DNA of 64,000 nucleotides from Hirsutella rhossiliensis (GCF_020360975.1 NW_025408671.1:3348001-3412000); one strand, 5' to 3'; counted from the stretch's first letter, positions 1 through 11,368 are shown. A program made the numbers and translations. Notes: generated by a model from the letters alone, not told the origin.

Positions 1-2922
1 CATCCCGACCGGGGGCAAGTGGTGAACGTGGTGAACATGTGTGGCTGTGCAATACTGTAGTACTCAGAATGGCCCCATGCTTGCGTCGGTCAACTTGCTG
101 CGAAAAAGCCTCAGTTCCATCAGCGGCCAGCCAGAGGCGGCCCAGGACTCGCGCGCACGCCGGGGAGAGATGACGGGGAAGCAGGCAGACAGACTCGTCA
201 CTTAATGATCAGTCCACGATGAGGTGGCACAGCGTCTCTCGATGCAGCGCCTCTGGCAACACGGCAGGCACCTTTCCTCCTTCAGGTGGGGGGGTGGCCA
301 AAGAGGTACCCGACCGAGGCTGCAGGAGGGACAGAGCAGGCGCGGAGGCACGCGGAGAATTACCAGAGCTCTGTGATTGGACGTTGGCCTCGCGGTGCAC
401 CCAGGTACTGAGGTGTACATATTGGCCGGCGCCACAGGTACCTACCTGAGGTATCTAGCAGCCCCAGCAGGTACATATGTACAGAACCTAGGCAGAGGTG
501 AGGCGATGGCCCCCGCGTGGCTCATCCGGCGTCTTGGATTGGACGCCTCCGTCGCAACCCACAAGGGCGTGTTCAGGCGGTGGAGGTAGGTACGTACCTC
601 GAGCGCCCAAGGTAAGGTAGGGTACTAAGATACTGACTGTACCTACGCCTACGGAGACAGTACATAAGAGCTCCAGAGCACGTGCAGCTCCGGTACCTTG
701 TACATGCAACAGCCCCAGCCCCGGGCGACAGCTCGACAAGTGCGGAGAAGGTGTCTAAAAAGGCCACCCCTGTTCGTGCCGCCACATGCCGATGCGAAGC
801 TGTGGCCGATGGGCTGCAAGGCAAGGCTAGGTCGAGTCTGACGAGATGCAGATGCCGGGGTTCGCTACCCGACATGTATCGGCCTCTGCTTGAAGACGCT
901 TCTGGGCCGAGACTGACAGCAGTTGGTCGAGAAGCATCCAGCCGAGTCGCTACGCCGCCTCCACGATGCTGCTGCCCCAGCGAGTCCACCGGCAGCGGAC
1001 CCGTTGGTCGACCGCAGGCGGGCGGGTGTCTCCGGTCACCCTCTCATCCTTGACGGCGAGGAAACAGGACGGCGAGGAGACGCGACGGCTACTTCCGGGG
1101 TTCACGATGCAGCTGAGGACGCCGAACGGAGCATATGCCTCAACCAAGCACATGCGGCTGACTTGTACACTAGGTGCATCCGACGGTGCGTCATACTGTG
1201 CTCTCTTCGCTTGACGCTCCTCGGCAGTGGGAGAGCGACGACGAGCAGGAGATGCAGTGACAGCCACGGCCCGCACGCCAAGCGCACCAGCGCCGGTGCT
1301 GTACAAGAGATGCTACTGTACGTCCCCCCCGGCCCGGGGATGCAAAGCGAGCGTCGCGGCCTTTTCTCCCCTCAGCCGGCTGTCGGCCGGACGTCACATT
1401 GGCCACCGACAGACTGCAACCGACCGAACTGTCCACCCTCGCGCCCCCGTAAACTTGCCGGCCGCCGAGGGCCGTGGAAGAGTGAGCAGGCCAGAAGCGG
1501 ATCTACCAAATCCTCCAGGGATCCGAAAGCTGCGGTATTTTCCTCTCAATCCACGTTTGGCTGGAGCCCTGCATTGAGCCAGTAGCACGGGATTTTCGTG
1601 ATTTTCGGCGCAAGGGTCTCACTTGGACGCGGCCTCGGTCGCGAGATGTCGCCCGGGGTGCCTTGATTATCGCCCACCAGTCTGGACAGGCAAAAGAGCC
1701 CTATTCGGCGGGTCATGCCCTTCGAGCTGGGACTGGTCGCGCAGTGCAACCATGAGGCAAATTGCGTCCTCGTATGTACAGCCCGCGCCGCCCCTGTCTG
1801 GCCATGTTTCTTCAAGGCTCTTTTGCGAAGTCGGTCCTACTCTATCCTGAATACACAAGACAGGAGGGAGGCTCGCGAGAGTCAGTTGTACCTGCTTCAT
1901 GAACGCCACGGTCGGAATCTTTCTGTGGGCTTGCATGTGGGCACCCGGGAAAGACCATTCTTGTCCTCCCAACCGGCATCGAGGACCCAGGCACATGCAC
2001 GACGACACGCGAGATGTAGAGGCCTCGCCAGAGAATCCTCAGCCTGGTATACGAGATTGGGCAGGCAAGTGGTCGACCAATCTCAAAGCCTCCTCTCCCT
2101 TGCGACACATGCCGAGTCTATAGCCGCAGGTTAAAGGTTCTGTCCCGTCGACCAGGCGGCCGGCCCTTGCCGGCGTCGGTTCTGCGCACAGCTTTACGCG
2201 AACGCGACGTGTCGAGCCGCAGGTGTGAATCCATGCGCGTGGCTGCCAGCGCGACGAGCGCGTTGATGAGGAGCAGTCGGCGAGCTTGTTTCACCTACTG
2301 GATAAGGTCTTTGCAAGGGAGACAGGTGGAGCGCGCATCCAGCGTGCTGCGGCCTGTGGAAATGGACTCGGGCAACACGCAGACCCCACACGCAGGGCGA
2401 AGGAAAGAAATTTCATCAGGCGTTGGGTCGGCGAGGGCCAACGAGAAAAAAGGGTGCAGAAGCGCCGCGACAGACGCTGGGTCGACGATGATATGATGGG
2501 GAGGGGGAGGGAAAGGTGGAGAGGCGAGCGTTAGGGAGCGCGAGATGCGTCTCTCTAGCCAGTAATTAACTAGGGAAACAAGGTTAAGTTCGGCTCAAGC
2601 CCCCATGAGAACAATGACGTCCTTATGAAACATCTTCAACCGCTGACTTTGATCTCCAAGGGCGGGGAGGGGCCGATATGAACACAAATTGCGTTTCTGT
2701 AGAACGTGGATCGGTCCTTGGCTCGGCGCCAGACGCCCTGACAAAGGGATTGTCTATTGAATCTGCTGGAATGTGATTTCTGACGGACCTGCTGATCGAC
2801 TTCATCTCTCCAACTCCCCATCTCTCTCCTAATCAATAGTAACGGACAGAACAGGCCGGGAGCCCCTTGAGTATCGTCAACTCCCTGCCTGCCAGACTTC
2901 AATATCTGCCCTCCCTTTTTAT
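1..2922. other. gene-poor left end
   Basis: No protein family is recognisable here on either strand. The open frames present are short, overlap in several frames and carry no motif I know. Short TAGGTACC/GTACCTA-type words cluster around 400-500 and 580-700. The last few hundred bases are the 3' flank of the leftward HAD phosphatase gene. I see no tRNA-like or rRNA-like stretch. Confidence 0.5.
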
Positions 2923-3861
2923 CTACGATTGCGGGTACAGCAGGTGGGAGATTTCGATTGTCGTCCTGCCGTCGGCCGCCGGGCCAACGACGGTGACGGA
3001 CTCGAGATCCTTGACGACCCAGTCCGGGCCAGCGGCAACGACCTGCTCGAGGGAGTGGCTGGTGACGAGGCCCACGACCTTGCACCCAGCGGCCTTGCCG
3101 GCGCGGATCCCGGCGGGCGAGTCCTCGAGCACGAGCACGTCGGGCGCGACGGCCTGCAGGCCAAGCCTCTCGAGGCCGACGAGGTAGCAGGCCGGGTCGG
3201 GCTTGCCGTCGCGCACCGACTCGGCGGTGACGAGGTGCTCGGGCTTGGCGAGCGAGAGGACGCTGAGCCAGCCGGCGACGAGGGGCTCGGTGCCCGAGGT
3301 GACGATGGCCCAGGGGCTGGACCGGGCGATGAGGGCGTCGAGAAGGGGGCGCGCGCCCGGGATCTCGACGGCTTCGTCAGCGTACAGGTAGGGGATCTGC
3401 TCTTCCACCCGTCTAACGTCTGTGCTGCTGTCAGCCGATGGGTTTCTTCGGCCCGCTCAGACGACGGCGCCGATGCCTCGGCATGGGATTGAAAGTGAGT
3501 GAGTGAGGGTGTGAGAGGGCGAGAGCCTCTGGAAGGTGCTCATCGGGCGCGCGCCGCAGGGAAGAAACCCACATTCCCAGGTGGCCTTGTGCGGCGCCAC
3601 GGCCTTGAAGACGTCGATGCTCCGCCGTCCATGGGACGTCTCCAGAATCATCTGGGGCGACACTCCAATCTCCTTGCCAATGCTGTTGCGCACCCTGGTC
3701 AGTCCACGGCGGCAGAGAACAGCGAGAGAAGGCGGGACTTACCTATGCCAGTGCTTGACAATGGCGGTGGTGGAATCGATGATGGTGCCGTCCATGTCGA
3801 AGAGGAAGCCGGAGAAGGAGTGCCGCTGCGGCGGCGGCGCAGACTTCTGTTGCGATCCCAT
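2923..3861 (-). CDS. HAD-family phosphatase (glycerol-phosphate / 2-deoxyglucose-6-phosphate phosphatase type)
   Basis: Three exons on the minus strand: 3861-3743, 3694-3573 and 3419-2923, giving 245 aa. Both joins restore the conserved reading: HWH-RVRNS at the first, and TWE-YVRRVEEQIP at the second, where the CACAG acceptor at 3420 is the only one keeping frame. Visible HAD motifs are I FDMDGT (about residues 20-25, with the nucleophilic Asp), II VTSGT, III GKPDP with the catalytic Lys, and IV LEDSPAG. The DEAVEIPGARPLL stretch is typical of fungal and yeast Gpp/Dog-type enzymes, which are soluble and dephosphorylate glycerol-3-phosphate or deoxyhexose phosphates. Which substrate this one uses cannot be read from the sequence. 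Start chosen at the ATG just before GSQQKS, the first in frame before motif I. Confidence 0.93.
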
Positions 3862-4299
3862 GGTCGAGCTTTGGGTCGTCGAGGAAGCCTGGGAGTCTCG
3901 GGGCTTGGATTGTAGGCCTCCAGGCGCCGGTGACGACGACGGCAGAGAACCGAGTTTTTATAAGCAAGGCCGCGCGAAAGGCAGTCCGTCGTCTCTGGAT
4001 GGGTGGAAGGGGAATCTCCGGACCAAGGTCATGCCAGCGAGCGTCGTCTCGAGGCATTCCAAGCTCCCTCCTGATCAGCTTCGACCAGAATCGAAGCGGC
4101 CACGTCCCCACGCGGTAGCTCCGCGGGGTTCGGAGGCGGGACTTCTGATTCCAGGCTAGGCGCTCGTGGCCGGTCGTCCTACCCTGTACTCGGGCTTCGA
4201 GTGAGGCTCTTGATGGCGGCGAGAAGGTGGACGAGGTCATGTCCATGGTACCGAGTAATGTTGAGAACGGTCATGTTGGGGACTAATGGTATCTCGCCA

Positions 4300-4739
4300 G
4301 AGCAGCGTCGGCGAGGCAAACATCAATTGCCTCGCGCTCTACCCCGACGGCGACGAGGACGGCGACGGAGCCAAACTAGCCGAGCAGCTCATCCTGGGTG
4401 GCGCTGACATCGACGCTCACGCTCTTTTCTCGGTGGACTCGCGCACGGGTCTCTCTGGGCGTTTCACGTGCAAGAGATGACGAAGCGTGCCGACGGTGGA
4501 CGGGGGCTGGTCGACTCTGATCTGACGCCGCTTCACTGGACAGCTGAAGACGGCGCGATTGGTGTAGCCAAGGCTCTGTGGGCACATGGGCCGATGCATC
4601 CAGCACAGACTCGATTGGCACCACGCCGGCCAGGGCAGCACCAGAGTCCAAGTTCCTCGGAAATCAACCGAATGCGAGCGAGGAGCTTGTTCAGTCCCTA
4701 GTCTCCGAGTGCGCGAACTCGGGGGCGTCCTTCAGGTGA
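4300..4739 (+). pseudogene. decayed ankyrin-repeat gene fragment
   Basis: Ankyrin-like pieces lie on the plus strand in three different frames. Frame 2 holds AKLAEQLILGGADIDAHA, the end of one repeat (about 4365-4420). Frame 1 holds LTPLHWTAEDGAIGVAKALW, the helical core of another (about 4519-4580). From about 4590 the homology continues only in frame 3 as ADASSTDSIGTTPARAA, ending at a TGA at 4737-4739. A one-base shift near 4587-4592 therefore breaks the repeat. No start codon, no continuous frame and no splice sites that rescue it are evident. This reads as a relic of a larger ankyrin protein, a family often expanded and lost in moulds. A gene rescued by introns is possible but less likely. 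Confidence 0.6.
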
Positions 4740-4850
4740 CTGGATATGAGTGGCGGCTCGGCAAACCACCTCAGCAGGCAGCCGATGGTGGCGTGGGAAC
4801 AGAAGTCTTGCATCATGACGCGTAAGAGTTTCCCCCATTTTCGTCGTGTT

Positions 4851-4976
4851 GAGCAAAAGCACCATGCTGGTTAGCTTAGTCTACGGCGTTGGCACTTCCA
4901 TGGAGTAGTTTCTGAGCAAAAGCACCATGCTGGTTAGCTTTGTCTACGGCGTTGGCACTTCTATGGCGTAGTTTCT
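4851..4976 (-). repeat. 63-bp direct tandem duplication
   Basis: Two head-to-tail copies of 63 bp (4851-4913 and 4914-4976) differ at only a few positions. The unit is an exact multiple of three, so in the minus-strand ankyrin frame it repeats a 21-aa block (AQKL-x-H-x-SANAVD-KANQHGAF). The second copy turns into a stop after SANAVD. It looks like a recent in-frame duplication at the tail of the relic. Confidence 0.85.
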
Positions 4977-5172
4977 GAGCAGCCTTATCGTGGGCACGAT
5001 CCCCGGCAATTTCTAGGGGCGTCAATGCGCTATTATCATTTGTGGTTATGTCTGCTCCGATATCTTCCAGCGCTTCGACTATCTTCAGTGAGCCAAGAGA
5101 TGCTGCTGCACGTAGTGGTTGATATCCAAACTTGTCAGCAATCGTACGATAAGTTGTAATATTGGCAAGCAC
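4876..5172 (-). pseudogene. ankyrin-repeat fragment on the opposite strand
   Basis: A 98-codon open frame on the minus strand carries about one and a half ankyrin repeats: YQPLRAAASLGSLKIVEAL followed by EDIGADITTNDNSALTPLEIA. Before them is only a short leader (MLANITTYRTIADKFG) and after them the duplicated 21-aa block. A functional ankyrin domain normally needs several repeats, so this is probably the 3' end of a lost gene. It is AT-richer than its surroundings, and the stretch just upstream (5150-5250) is notably AT-rich. It faces the plus-strand relic at 4300-4739, so two ankyrin genes or one rearranged gene decayed here. A small expressed two-repeat protein cannot be excluded. Confidence 0.5.
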
Positions 5173-5616
5173 CAGCTGCTGTATGCATGTTTCTATCTAA
5201 TGCAGTATTTACGGAGTATTGTTATTAATGCCTGAATCGCCCTTGGATGGTGAATGGCAGGGGAGCATTTTATATAGGCCAGTTGACGATGGACGATGGA
5301 TACGTGCGACTTACTTATCTTACAGCATATACGTACTCGTTTGATGATGACCCGAGGCATGTCGGAGACTACCGAAGTAAGTACAGTAATGGGGCAGATG
5401 ACGCGGGGAGCCCTCTGGAACGTCTTGGGGTACGTACCGCGAGGCCACCCGTTTGTTTGGTCATCAATCCCTCGACGCAGAAGTTAGAACAAGCCGACAT
5501 GTGCTGGCTGGCTGGCTGGCCACTCGGCTATTACCTACCGATCTTAGGCATCCAGATCCGCCCGACAGCTGCCCCCTTCCCCCACGGGCGCTGACTGCTG
5601 CCCGCGGGCCCGGCAG

Positions 5617-5665
5617 AGAGACCGCGAGAGATACCGCGAGAGATACCGCGAGAGAGAGAGAAGCG
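5617..5665 (+). repeat. short GA-rich tandem repeat
   Basis: About three copies of a 12-bp unit of the form AGATACCGCGAG run into a GA tract. It lies about 140 bp upstream of the peptidase start codon, probably in its promoter or 5' leader. Confidence 0.7.
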
Positions 5666-5802
5666 TCTTCCTGCATCATCGTCACCCGCGAACCCGGCCT
5701 CACCCTCCATCTCCCATCCCGCCGCCGCGCCCTGTCCGTCGTGCCCGGCCCAGGCAGCTCTTCTCGGAACCACCAGTCCCATCGTTGTAGCCGCGCGTGG
5801 CC

Positions 5803-6664
5803 ATGGGGTCGCAGAGCAACGACCGCCGCGAGCTGACGGTGCTCGTCACCGGCTTTGGCGCAAGTCACCCCCGGGTCCCCCGGCGCGCCGCCCGCCTCGC
5901 TGACCCTCGCCGACAGCCCTTCCGTGACCAATACCCCGTCAACCCGGCCTGGGAGATTGCCAAGGGCCTGCCCGCCCGCCTGCCCGCCCTGCTTACCAAG
6001 GACAGGCGGACCGGCGCCGGCGCCGTCGACATCCCCCCGGTGCGCATCCTCGTCCACCCGGAGCCGGTCCGCGTCAGCTACGAGGCCGTGCGCGAGCTGG
6101 TGCCCGCCTTCTGGGACACGTACCAGGGCCGCCGCGTCGACGTGGCCATTCACATCGGCATGGCCGGCCCGCGGCCCTTTTACCACATCGAGCGCAAGGC
6201 CCACCGCACGGGCTATGCGTCGCCCGACGTCGACGGCAAGAAGCTCGACGACCAGGACGAGGCCAAGCGCGGCGACGACTGGATCTGGCACGGCCTGCCG
6301 GACGAGATCGAGACGGACCTGGACCTGGACAACGTCCTGCAGCGGTGGCAGGGACACAGCTCGGTAGGTCGCCGTCCCCTCCCCTGACCCGCCCTATCCT
6401 CTGACCGTCGAGCAGAAGGACATGGACTTGCGCATCTCGGAAGACGCAGGCAGGTACCTGTGCGACTTCATCTACTACTCGACCCTGTCGACCCTGCTGA
6501 AACAGCAGCGGCCAAGAAAGGCCGTCTTCTTCCACGTGCCGTGCGACGCGTCCGAGAGGCACATCACTCAGGGCCGCGAGCTGGCCGTCAACCTCATCCG
6601 CGCCATTGCCGAGAGCGAGACGGCCCGGGCGGCGGCGGGCGAGCTGGCGGTCGAGGACTTGTAA
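5803..6664 (+). CDS. pyroglutamyl-peptidase I-like cysteine peptidase (C15 family)
   Basis: Three exons (5803-5859, 5917-6363, 6416-6664) give 250 aa. The first intron is a GC-AG intron: removing 5860-5916 restores the conserved N-terminal TGFGPF-RDQYPVNPAWEIA, which is scrambled if it is read through. The intron has no stop and is 57 bp, so the raw frame stays open. The second intron (GTAGGT...GAGCAG) joins GHSS to KDMDLRISEDAG. C15 hallmarks are the IHIGMAGPRPFYHIERKA region, the catalytic Cys in GRYLCDFIYYS and the catalytic His in FFHVPCD. Family members remove N-terminal pyroglutamate from peptides in the cytosol. An insert rich in Asp/Lys/Glu (VDGKKLDDQDEAK) is as in other fungal homologues. 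Start is the ATG at 5803; a GTG two codons upstream was ignored. Confidence 0.92.
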
Positions 6665-7243
6665 GCGCTGCCCGAGAGGTGCTTTGGCTACGTCGGGGCC
6701 TCGGTCTGTCCTTGACGTTCAACCCGACGCATCTTTATGAATCATGTCTTTGTGGAAGGGGGGGAGCGGGGGAGCGGACGGTGCATTATCTGTTCATCTG
6801 CCGCACGCCGGATTGCCTCCAGAGGGGGGGGGGAGGGGGAAGAAGCAAGAGCGGGACATTAAGGGAAATGTTCTTGAATATATGCGCAGCAGAAGGCAAG
6901 GACGAGGACCAGCGGCTGCATTCGGAGGAGAGCTTGTTGGATGAGGGACGGTATGGACGCCCATCAATGAGAAGCGAATTGAAGTTGAATCTCGACAGGG
7001 CGCTCGATGCTGTCTGATAGACTGGCGAGGTACCCATCGAGTACCTTGAACGCACGGAGCATCCAAAGGTACCACCAGTACATTCGGATAGGTGACTCCC
7101 CCTTGCACAATCAATCCCCGCATCGAGCCAACAGCAGGGAAAAGGTCCTGGCCATCGTGACTCTGAAAGAAAAACAAGAGCCACCCTCGCCAACCCCGAA
7201 ACTCTGCCCATAAAGACAGGCCATCCCTCATCCCCATTTCACC

Positions 7244-7532
7244 ATGTGCCGCAAAGCCACTTGCGCCACCTGCAGTAAGTCGAGCCCGCCAGCATCGTCT
7301 CCTCACTCTTCCTCATCACCTTGCCCTTCGATCTCACGGCCATCCTTGGAACGAAGCGGAATCAAAAGCTCACGAGACTCCCCAATCAGAAAAGACGACC
7401 TGGTTCGGCTGCGGCAGCCACGTCGCCGCCGTCATGGACGCCGTTCCCGTCGCCGACCGCTGCACCTGCGAGCCCGGCGTCGAGGTCGGGGGCAAGACGT
7501 ACCCGCCCATGGTCAAGCAGTTTGGTTCATGA
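7244..7532 (+). CDS. small conserved Cys-rich protein, 57 aa
   Basis: Two exons, 7244-7274 and 7390-7532, separated by a GTAAGT...ATCAG intron of 115 bp, encode MCRKATCATCKKTTWFGCGS continuing to a C-terminal PPMVKQFGS. Cysteines at about 2, 7, 10, 18, 34 and 36 plus His21 suggest a small zinc-binding fold; this is inference from spacing. I recall similar short proteins of the form MC-x4-C-x2-C-x4-W-x-GCG-x-H in many fungi and other eukaryotes, without an assigned function. The raw frame of exon 1 runs on through the intron and gives an unrelated protein, which the splice corrects. Confidence 0.82.
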
Positions 7533-7777
7533 GGGAGCCTCTACTTCGGTTGGACTTTTCATTCGTGTTTCTTTGTGAGCGCCGTGTGGCTGCCGTCATG
7601 TGTTGTTGCGAGCGAGAATGCCCGGGGTTGGGCTGGGAGGTAAGGGGGTCTGCTCTTGAATGGATAGCATCATATGGCGCTCCTGCGGACTATCGGGGTG
7701 ACGGTTTCACATGATCATGACAACCTGCTCATTCCTCGCGGCTCATGAGAGAATATCCAAAACCCGTGCCTCCCGCC

Positions 7778-10025
7778 TCACCTCCGCCTCGCCGCACCCG
7801 CACCCGCCGCATCGCCCCTCTCGGCCAGGCTCACCACCTCCTGGATCCCCGCCGCCTCCTGCTCCTCCTCGAGCGCCAGAATCTCCTCGCGGCTGTCCCA
7901 CCACTTCTCCTCGCTCAGCTCAAACGCCTTGGCCTTGATCTCCTTGACCGCCAGCCGCTCCGGCTGCACCCCCTTCCACCGCAGGCTCGTCATCAGCACC
8001 TCCTGCCACTCGGCCGACGTCCGCACGAAGAAGTCGCGCCGCGACTCGAAGGGCTGCGCCAGGCAAGGTTAGCCACCGGATGCCGGGGGCAGGGGAACGG
8101 AAGGGCAAGGGGGGCCGTCTTACTCGTGGATGCGGAAGACCATCGTCCACCGACGAGGCGGCCGTCTCCGTCTCGTCTTCCTCCGATGGGGCCGACGAAG
8201 GCGTCTCCGAAGACGTGTCTGAGACGGCGTCGTCCTTCTTCTTGCGCTTGCTCGAGGTGTGCTGCTGCTCTGCCTCGTCGCCGTCCTCCTCTTCGTCTTC
8301 CTCGTCGTCGTCGTCGTCGTCCTCATCCTCTTCTTCGTCGTCGTCGTCCTCAGACTCCTGCAGTGGTTCGTTAGCACCCATGCGCTGCGCAAAGGCGCGG
8401 GCAATACTCACGATCCAGTCCTCGACAGGCCTGCTGAATATTTCCTTGCACCCGTCGAGCTTGCTCAGATCGATTGCGTAGAGGTCGTCAAACGTGAATT
8501 CCCGGTCTCCCTTCTCAAACGTGCCGCCGTAGATGTAGAGCACGTCGTCCTGCACGGCCAGCTGCGCGTTGAACCTCACGTGCGGCGGGTCCATGCTGAC
8601 GAGCATCTCTCTGGCCGGCTGCTCGTCCTCCTGCGGCTCCTCGGGCTTCTTCTCGAGCTCTATGCCGTCGGCGTCGTCCAGGGACGCCCCCGTCTCGAGG
8701 GCCGCGAGCTGCCGCAGGAGCTCCTCTTCGTTGGCCTGGGCGCGGCCGCGGCGGCCCGCCCGCTGCTCCGGCACGGTCTTCCTCTGCTGGCGGGGCTTGC
8801 GAAGGCCGAGGGGCATGAAGCGGTTGCGCTCGACGTTCCACGCAAACAGCTGGTTGAAGAACTCGCTGTCCATGCCGTCCTCGCTCTGCTCCACGTCGTG
8901 GACGCCGCCGAAGAGGATGCCGCGGCCCTTGTGCCACGTCATGGTGGCACCGGCGCGGGACGGGTTGGGCGCGTTTGCCGGCTTCTTGCGCCGCTCCCAG
9001 CGGACCGTGGGCGGGGCGCCGGGCCCCGCGTCGGCCGCCGGCAGGGACATGCGCAGGAAGAAGCAATCATCGTGGACCTTTGGGAGGAGCACGTTCTTCT
9101 GGCCCAGGCCCTGCGCCTTGCCACCGCGCTTCTTGAGGACTACGGTGGCCTTGACGCGCGAGTAGCCGCCGAAGAGGACGGCGCCCTGGTCGCAGGGCAG
9201 CAGGGTAAAGGAGGAGCGGGCGTCGGGCTTGAGCTGGGCCTGGGGCAGGACCGGGCAGTGCCAGATGTAGTGAACCGTGTCGAAGATCCAGAGGTCGGCC
9301 AGGTACTTTGTCTGGTTGGACGTGTCCTGGAAGCCGCCAAAGAGAAGGATGTACTGCTTCCAGTAGGTCATGCGGTGGCCGCTCCGGGCGGGCGGGCTCT
9401 TGTCCTTGCCCTTGACCTCGATCTTGGACCACTCGCGCGAGGCGGGCTCGAGGCGCCAAAAGTCCGAGTAGTGGTGGAAGGTGCCCTGCTTGGGCGACGA
9501 GAACTCGCCGCCAAAGAGGTAGACGTGGCTCGGGTTGCTGGCCCGGGTCCAGGCGTGGCCGGACCGCGGCAGAGGTGAGTTGGGCGACGTGACGCACCGC
9601 CACTCGTCGCGGGCGATGTTGTACATGTGCAGGTCGCCGTAGAACTGGGCCAGCGAGCCGTTGAAGTACTCGCCGCCAAACAGCAGCAGGCTGTTGCTGT
9701 CGTGCGGCGCCGCCAGCAGCGTCGAGGCCGCACGAGGCCGGGGCGGACCCTCGCACACCGTCTCCGTCACCTTGAGGAACTGCTCCTGCTGGCGGCGATA
9801 CTCCTCGAGCACCTCGTCCAGGTCCACGTCCTCGGCATCGCTGCCCTCGACCCGGGCCGCCTTGGTCTTGGCCTTTTTCTCCCCCTTGCTGGCCTGCTTG
9901 GCCGCCTTCTCGGCCTGTCATGGTCGTCGTCAGTGTGCAAAGTCGTCGACGCATGAAAGCCGAGGGGGAAAATCCACCTTTTTCGCCTTTTTCGACTCGG
10001 CACTCTTCTTCTTGTCCTTGGCCAT
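7778..10025 (-). CDS. KEL3: Kelch-repeat protein (Kel3 / KLHDC4 type)
   Basis: Four exons on the minus strand (10025-9978, 9914-8412, 8357-8124, 8053-7778) encode 686 aa. A Lys-rich head (MAKDKKKSAESKKAKK, then AEKAAKQASKGEKKAK) precedes a six-bladed Kelch propeller seen as repeated LLFGG, VYLFGG, ILLFGG, VLFGG, ILFGG and YIYGG strands. After the propeller comes a long Asp/Glu tract (about 518-545), a basic SSKRKKKDD patch and a conserved C-terminal helix region (FFVRTSAEWQEVLM...RLAVKEIKAKAFEL). The last intron (GTAAGA...GCGCAG) is required to reach that tail. Intron 2 (8358-8411, GTGAGT...CTGCAG with a GCTAACG branch site) is 54 bp and stop-free, so retention adds 18 aa. Yeast Kel3 is a cytoplasmic Kelch protein of poorly known function. 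Confidence 0.93.
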
Positions 10026-11368
10026 GGTGACTGTTTTTTGATATCTCGTGTCAGGGTCAAGCTTGTGGATGCGGGCGAGTGGTCATGAGAGAACTGTACA
10101 GTATCGGAAGATCCAAGCTCAAACTGTGTTTTGATTCCCCACAAGCCAACTCCGTGCATCCACCACCATGCTTGCTACAATTCGAAGCATTTTCTGATGG
10201 ATCATCCACAGGAGGAAATTCCATTAGCATCTACCAGGCCGGAGAGGTTTATTCCTTGTGCCCCAGTGAGGAGATGATTACTCTCCTGCAGCCTTATCAT
10301 CAACGACATCTGAAAGCAGAGCGCCGATTCTTGTCGAATTCAAACCAAGCATGAAGCCACATTTGGTGACCGATGTCTATTGAACATATGACCGGGTCAT
10401 AGGCAGTTCTCGGGCCGTGGTTCTATTTAGGTTGGGCTACTTCTCCGCCACTGTCTCGTCCGCAAGGCAACCCATTGGGCTTCAACCCAAAAAGTAGCCT
10501 GCGGCACGTTTTAGGACAAAGTCAAGCATCGGCTGCAAACAATTCGAATTTGAGCTCGCTCTTCTAGGACGTCATAGACATTCCTTAGCAGCAAGCACTG
10601 ACGACTGTAGGCAAAAGGCGTCCAACACTAATAGCTCTCTCTCAGCGCCGAGACTGCAACCAGAAACCTGTCATGAGCGTTTCCTCTATCCCTCTAGACG
10701 CCATAACCCCTTACAGCTCTGGTTGAAAGCCACGCTGTAACACGGCCACAATATCCCTCCAAAATCACTCCAACGACGCTTCGCCGTCACTCGACAGTTT
10801 CACTGTTGTCCGCGGGCGCTTCAGTTTGAGACTTGGCGTCCTCTGTCGACCATGTCCGATGACCAAGTGAGACTCACAGACAGTTTTCTGGAACTCGTGA
10901 ATGAGTCACGGATCAACCGAGAAAGGGGAACGAATGCGCCTCAGCGGTTGACCACCCCCTGCATTACTCGAATCTCCTAAACCGCAACAAGGAATCAAAA
11001 GGGCCAAAACCGTCTTCCTCACGCAATAACAGGGAAGACCAGGGACGACCGCTTGCTATGTCGAAGAAGCACATTTCGTCAGTGTCTTCGGTCAACCATG
11101 ATCGTAACAGATCTGACGGTCATACTGTTCAGTGGCCAGACTGGCGCTCTTCAAAGACCGGAATTTTGCTGGGTCATCTCTACTGCTGTGGCTATCCTCC
11201 AATCGTCGATCCTGCCCGTTCGTGAAAGAGGAAGACTGTGGTCGACGCATGACTTCAACGACGAGCTCTAGTGGAACGACCTAGTCAGCGGGCTCGCCCA
11301 TGTCTTGTGTCGTGCATTTGGGTGCCTGGGCCCCGGGAGCGTCAGTCCAAGGGCTCCGAGGTCACAGC
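10026..11368. other. intergenic, no gene seen
   Basis: This 1.3-kb gap lies between the start of the Kelch gene and the 3' end of the cap-methyltransferase gene. Its open frames are short and unrecognised. It should contain the Kelch promoter next to 10026. A small inverted repeat (TTGGG/CCCAA) sits near 10474-10490. Nothing else stands out. Confidence 0.5.

Noticed and set aside
2167..2496. 109-codon plus-strand open frame near the left end
   Set aside because: No similarity recognised and overlapped by other open frames; not enough support for a gene.
8259..9578. 439-codon open frame on the plus strand
   Set aside because: Exactly antisense to the Kelch gene, whose minus-strand frame has clear repeat motifs; the plus frame is Val/Leu/Arg-rich with no domain.
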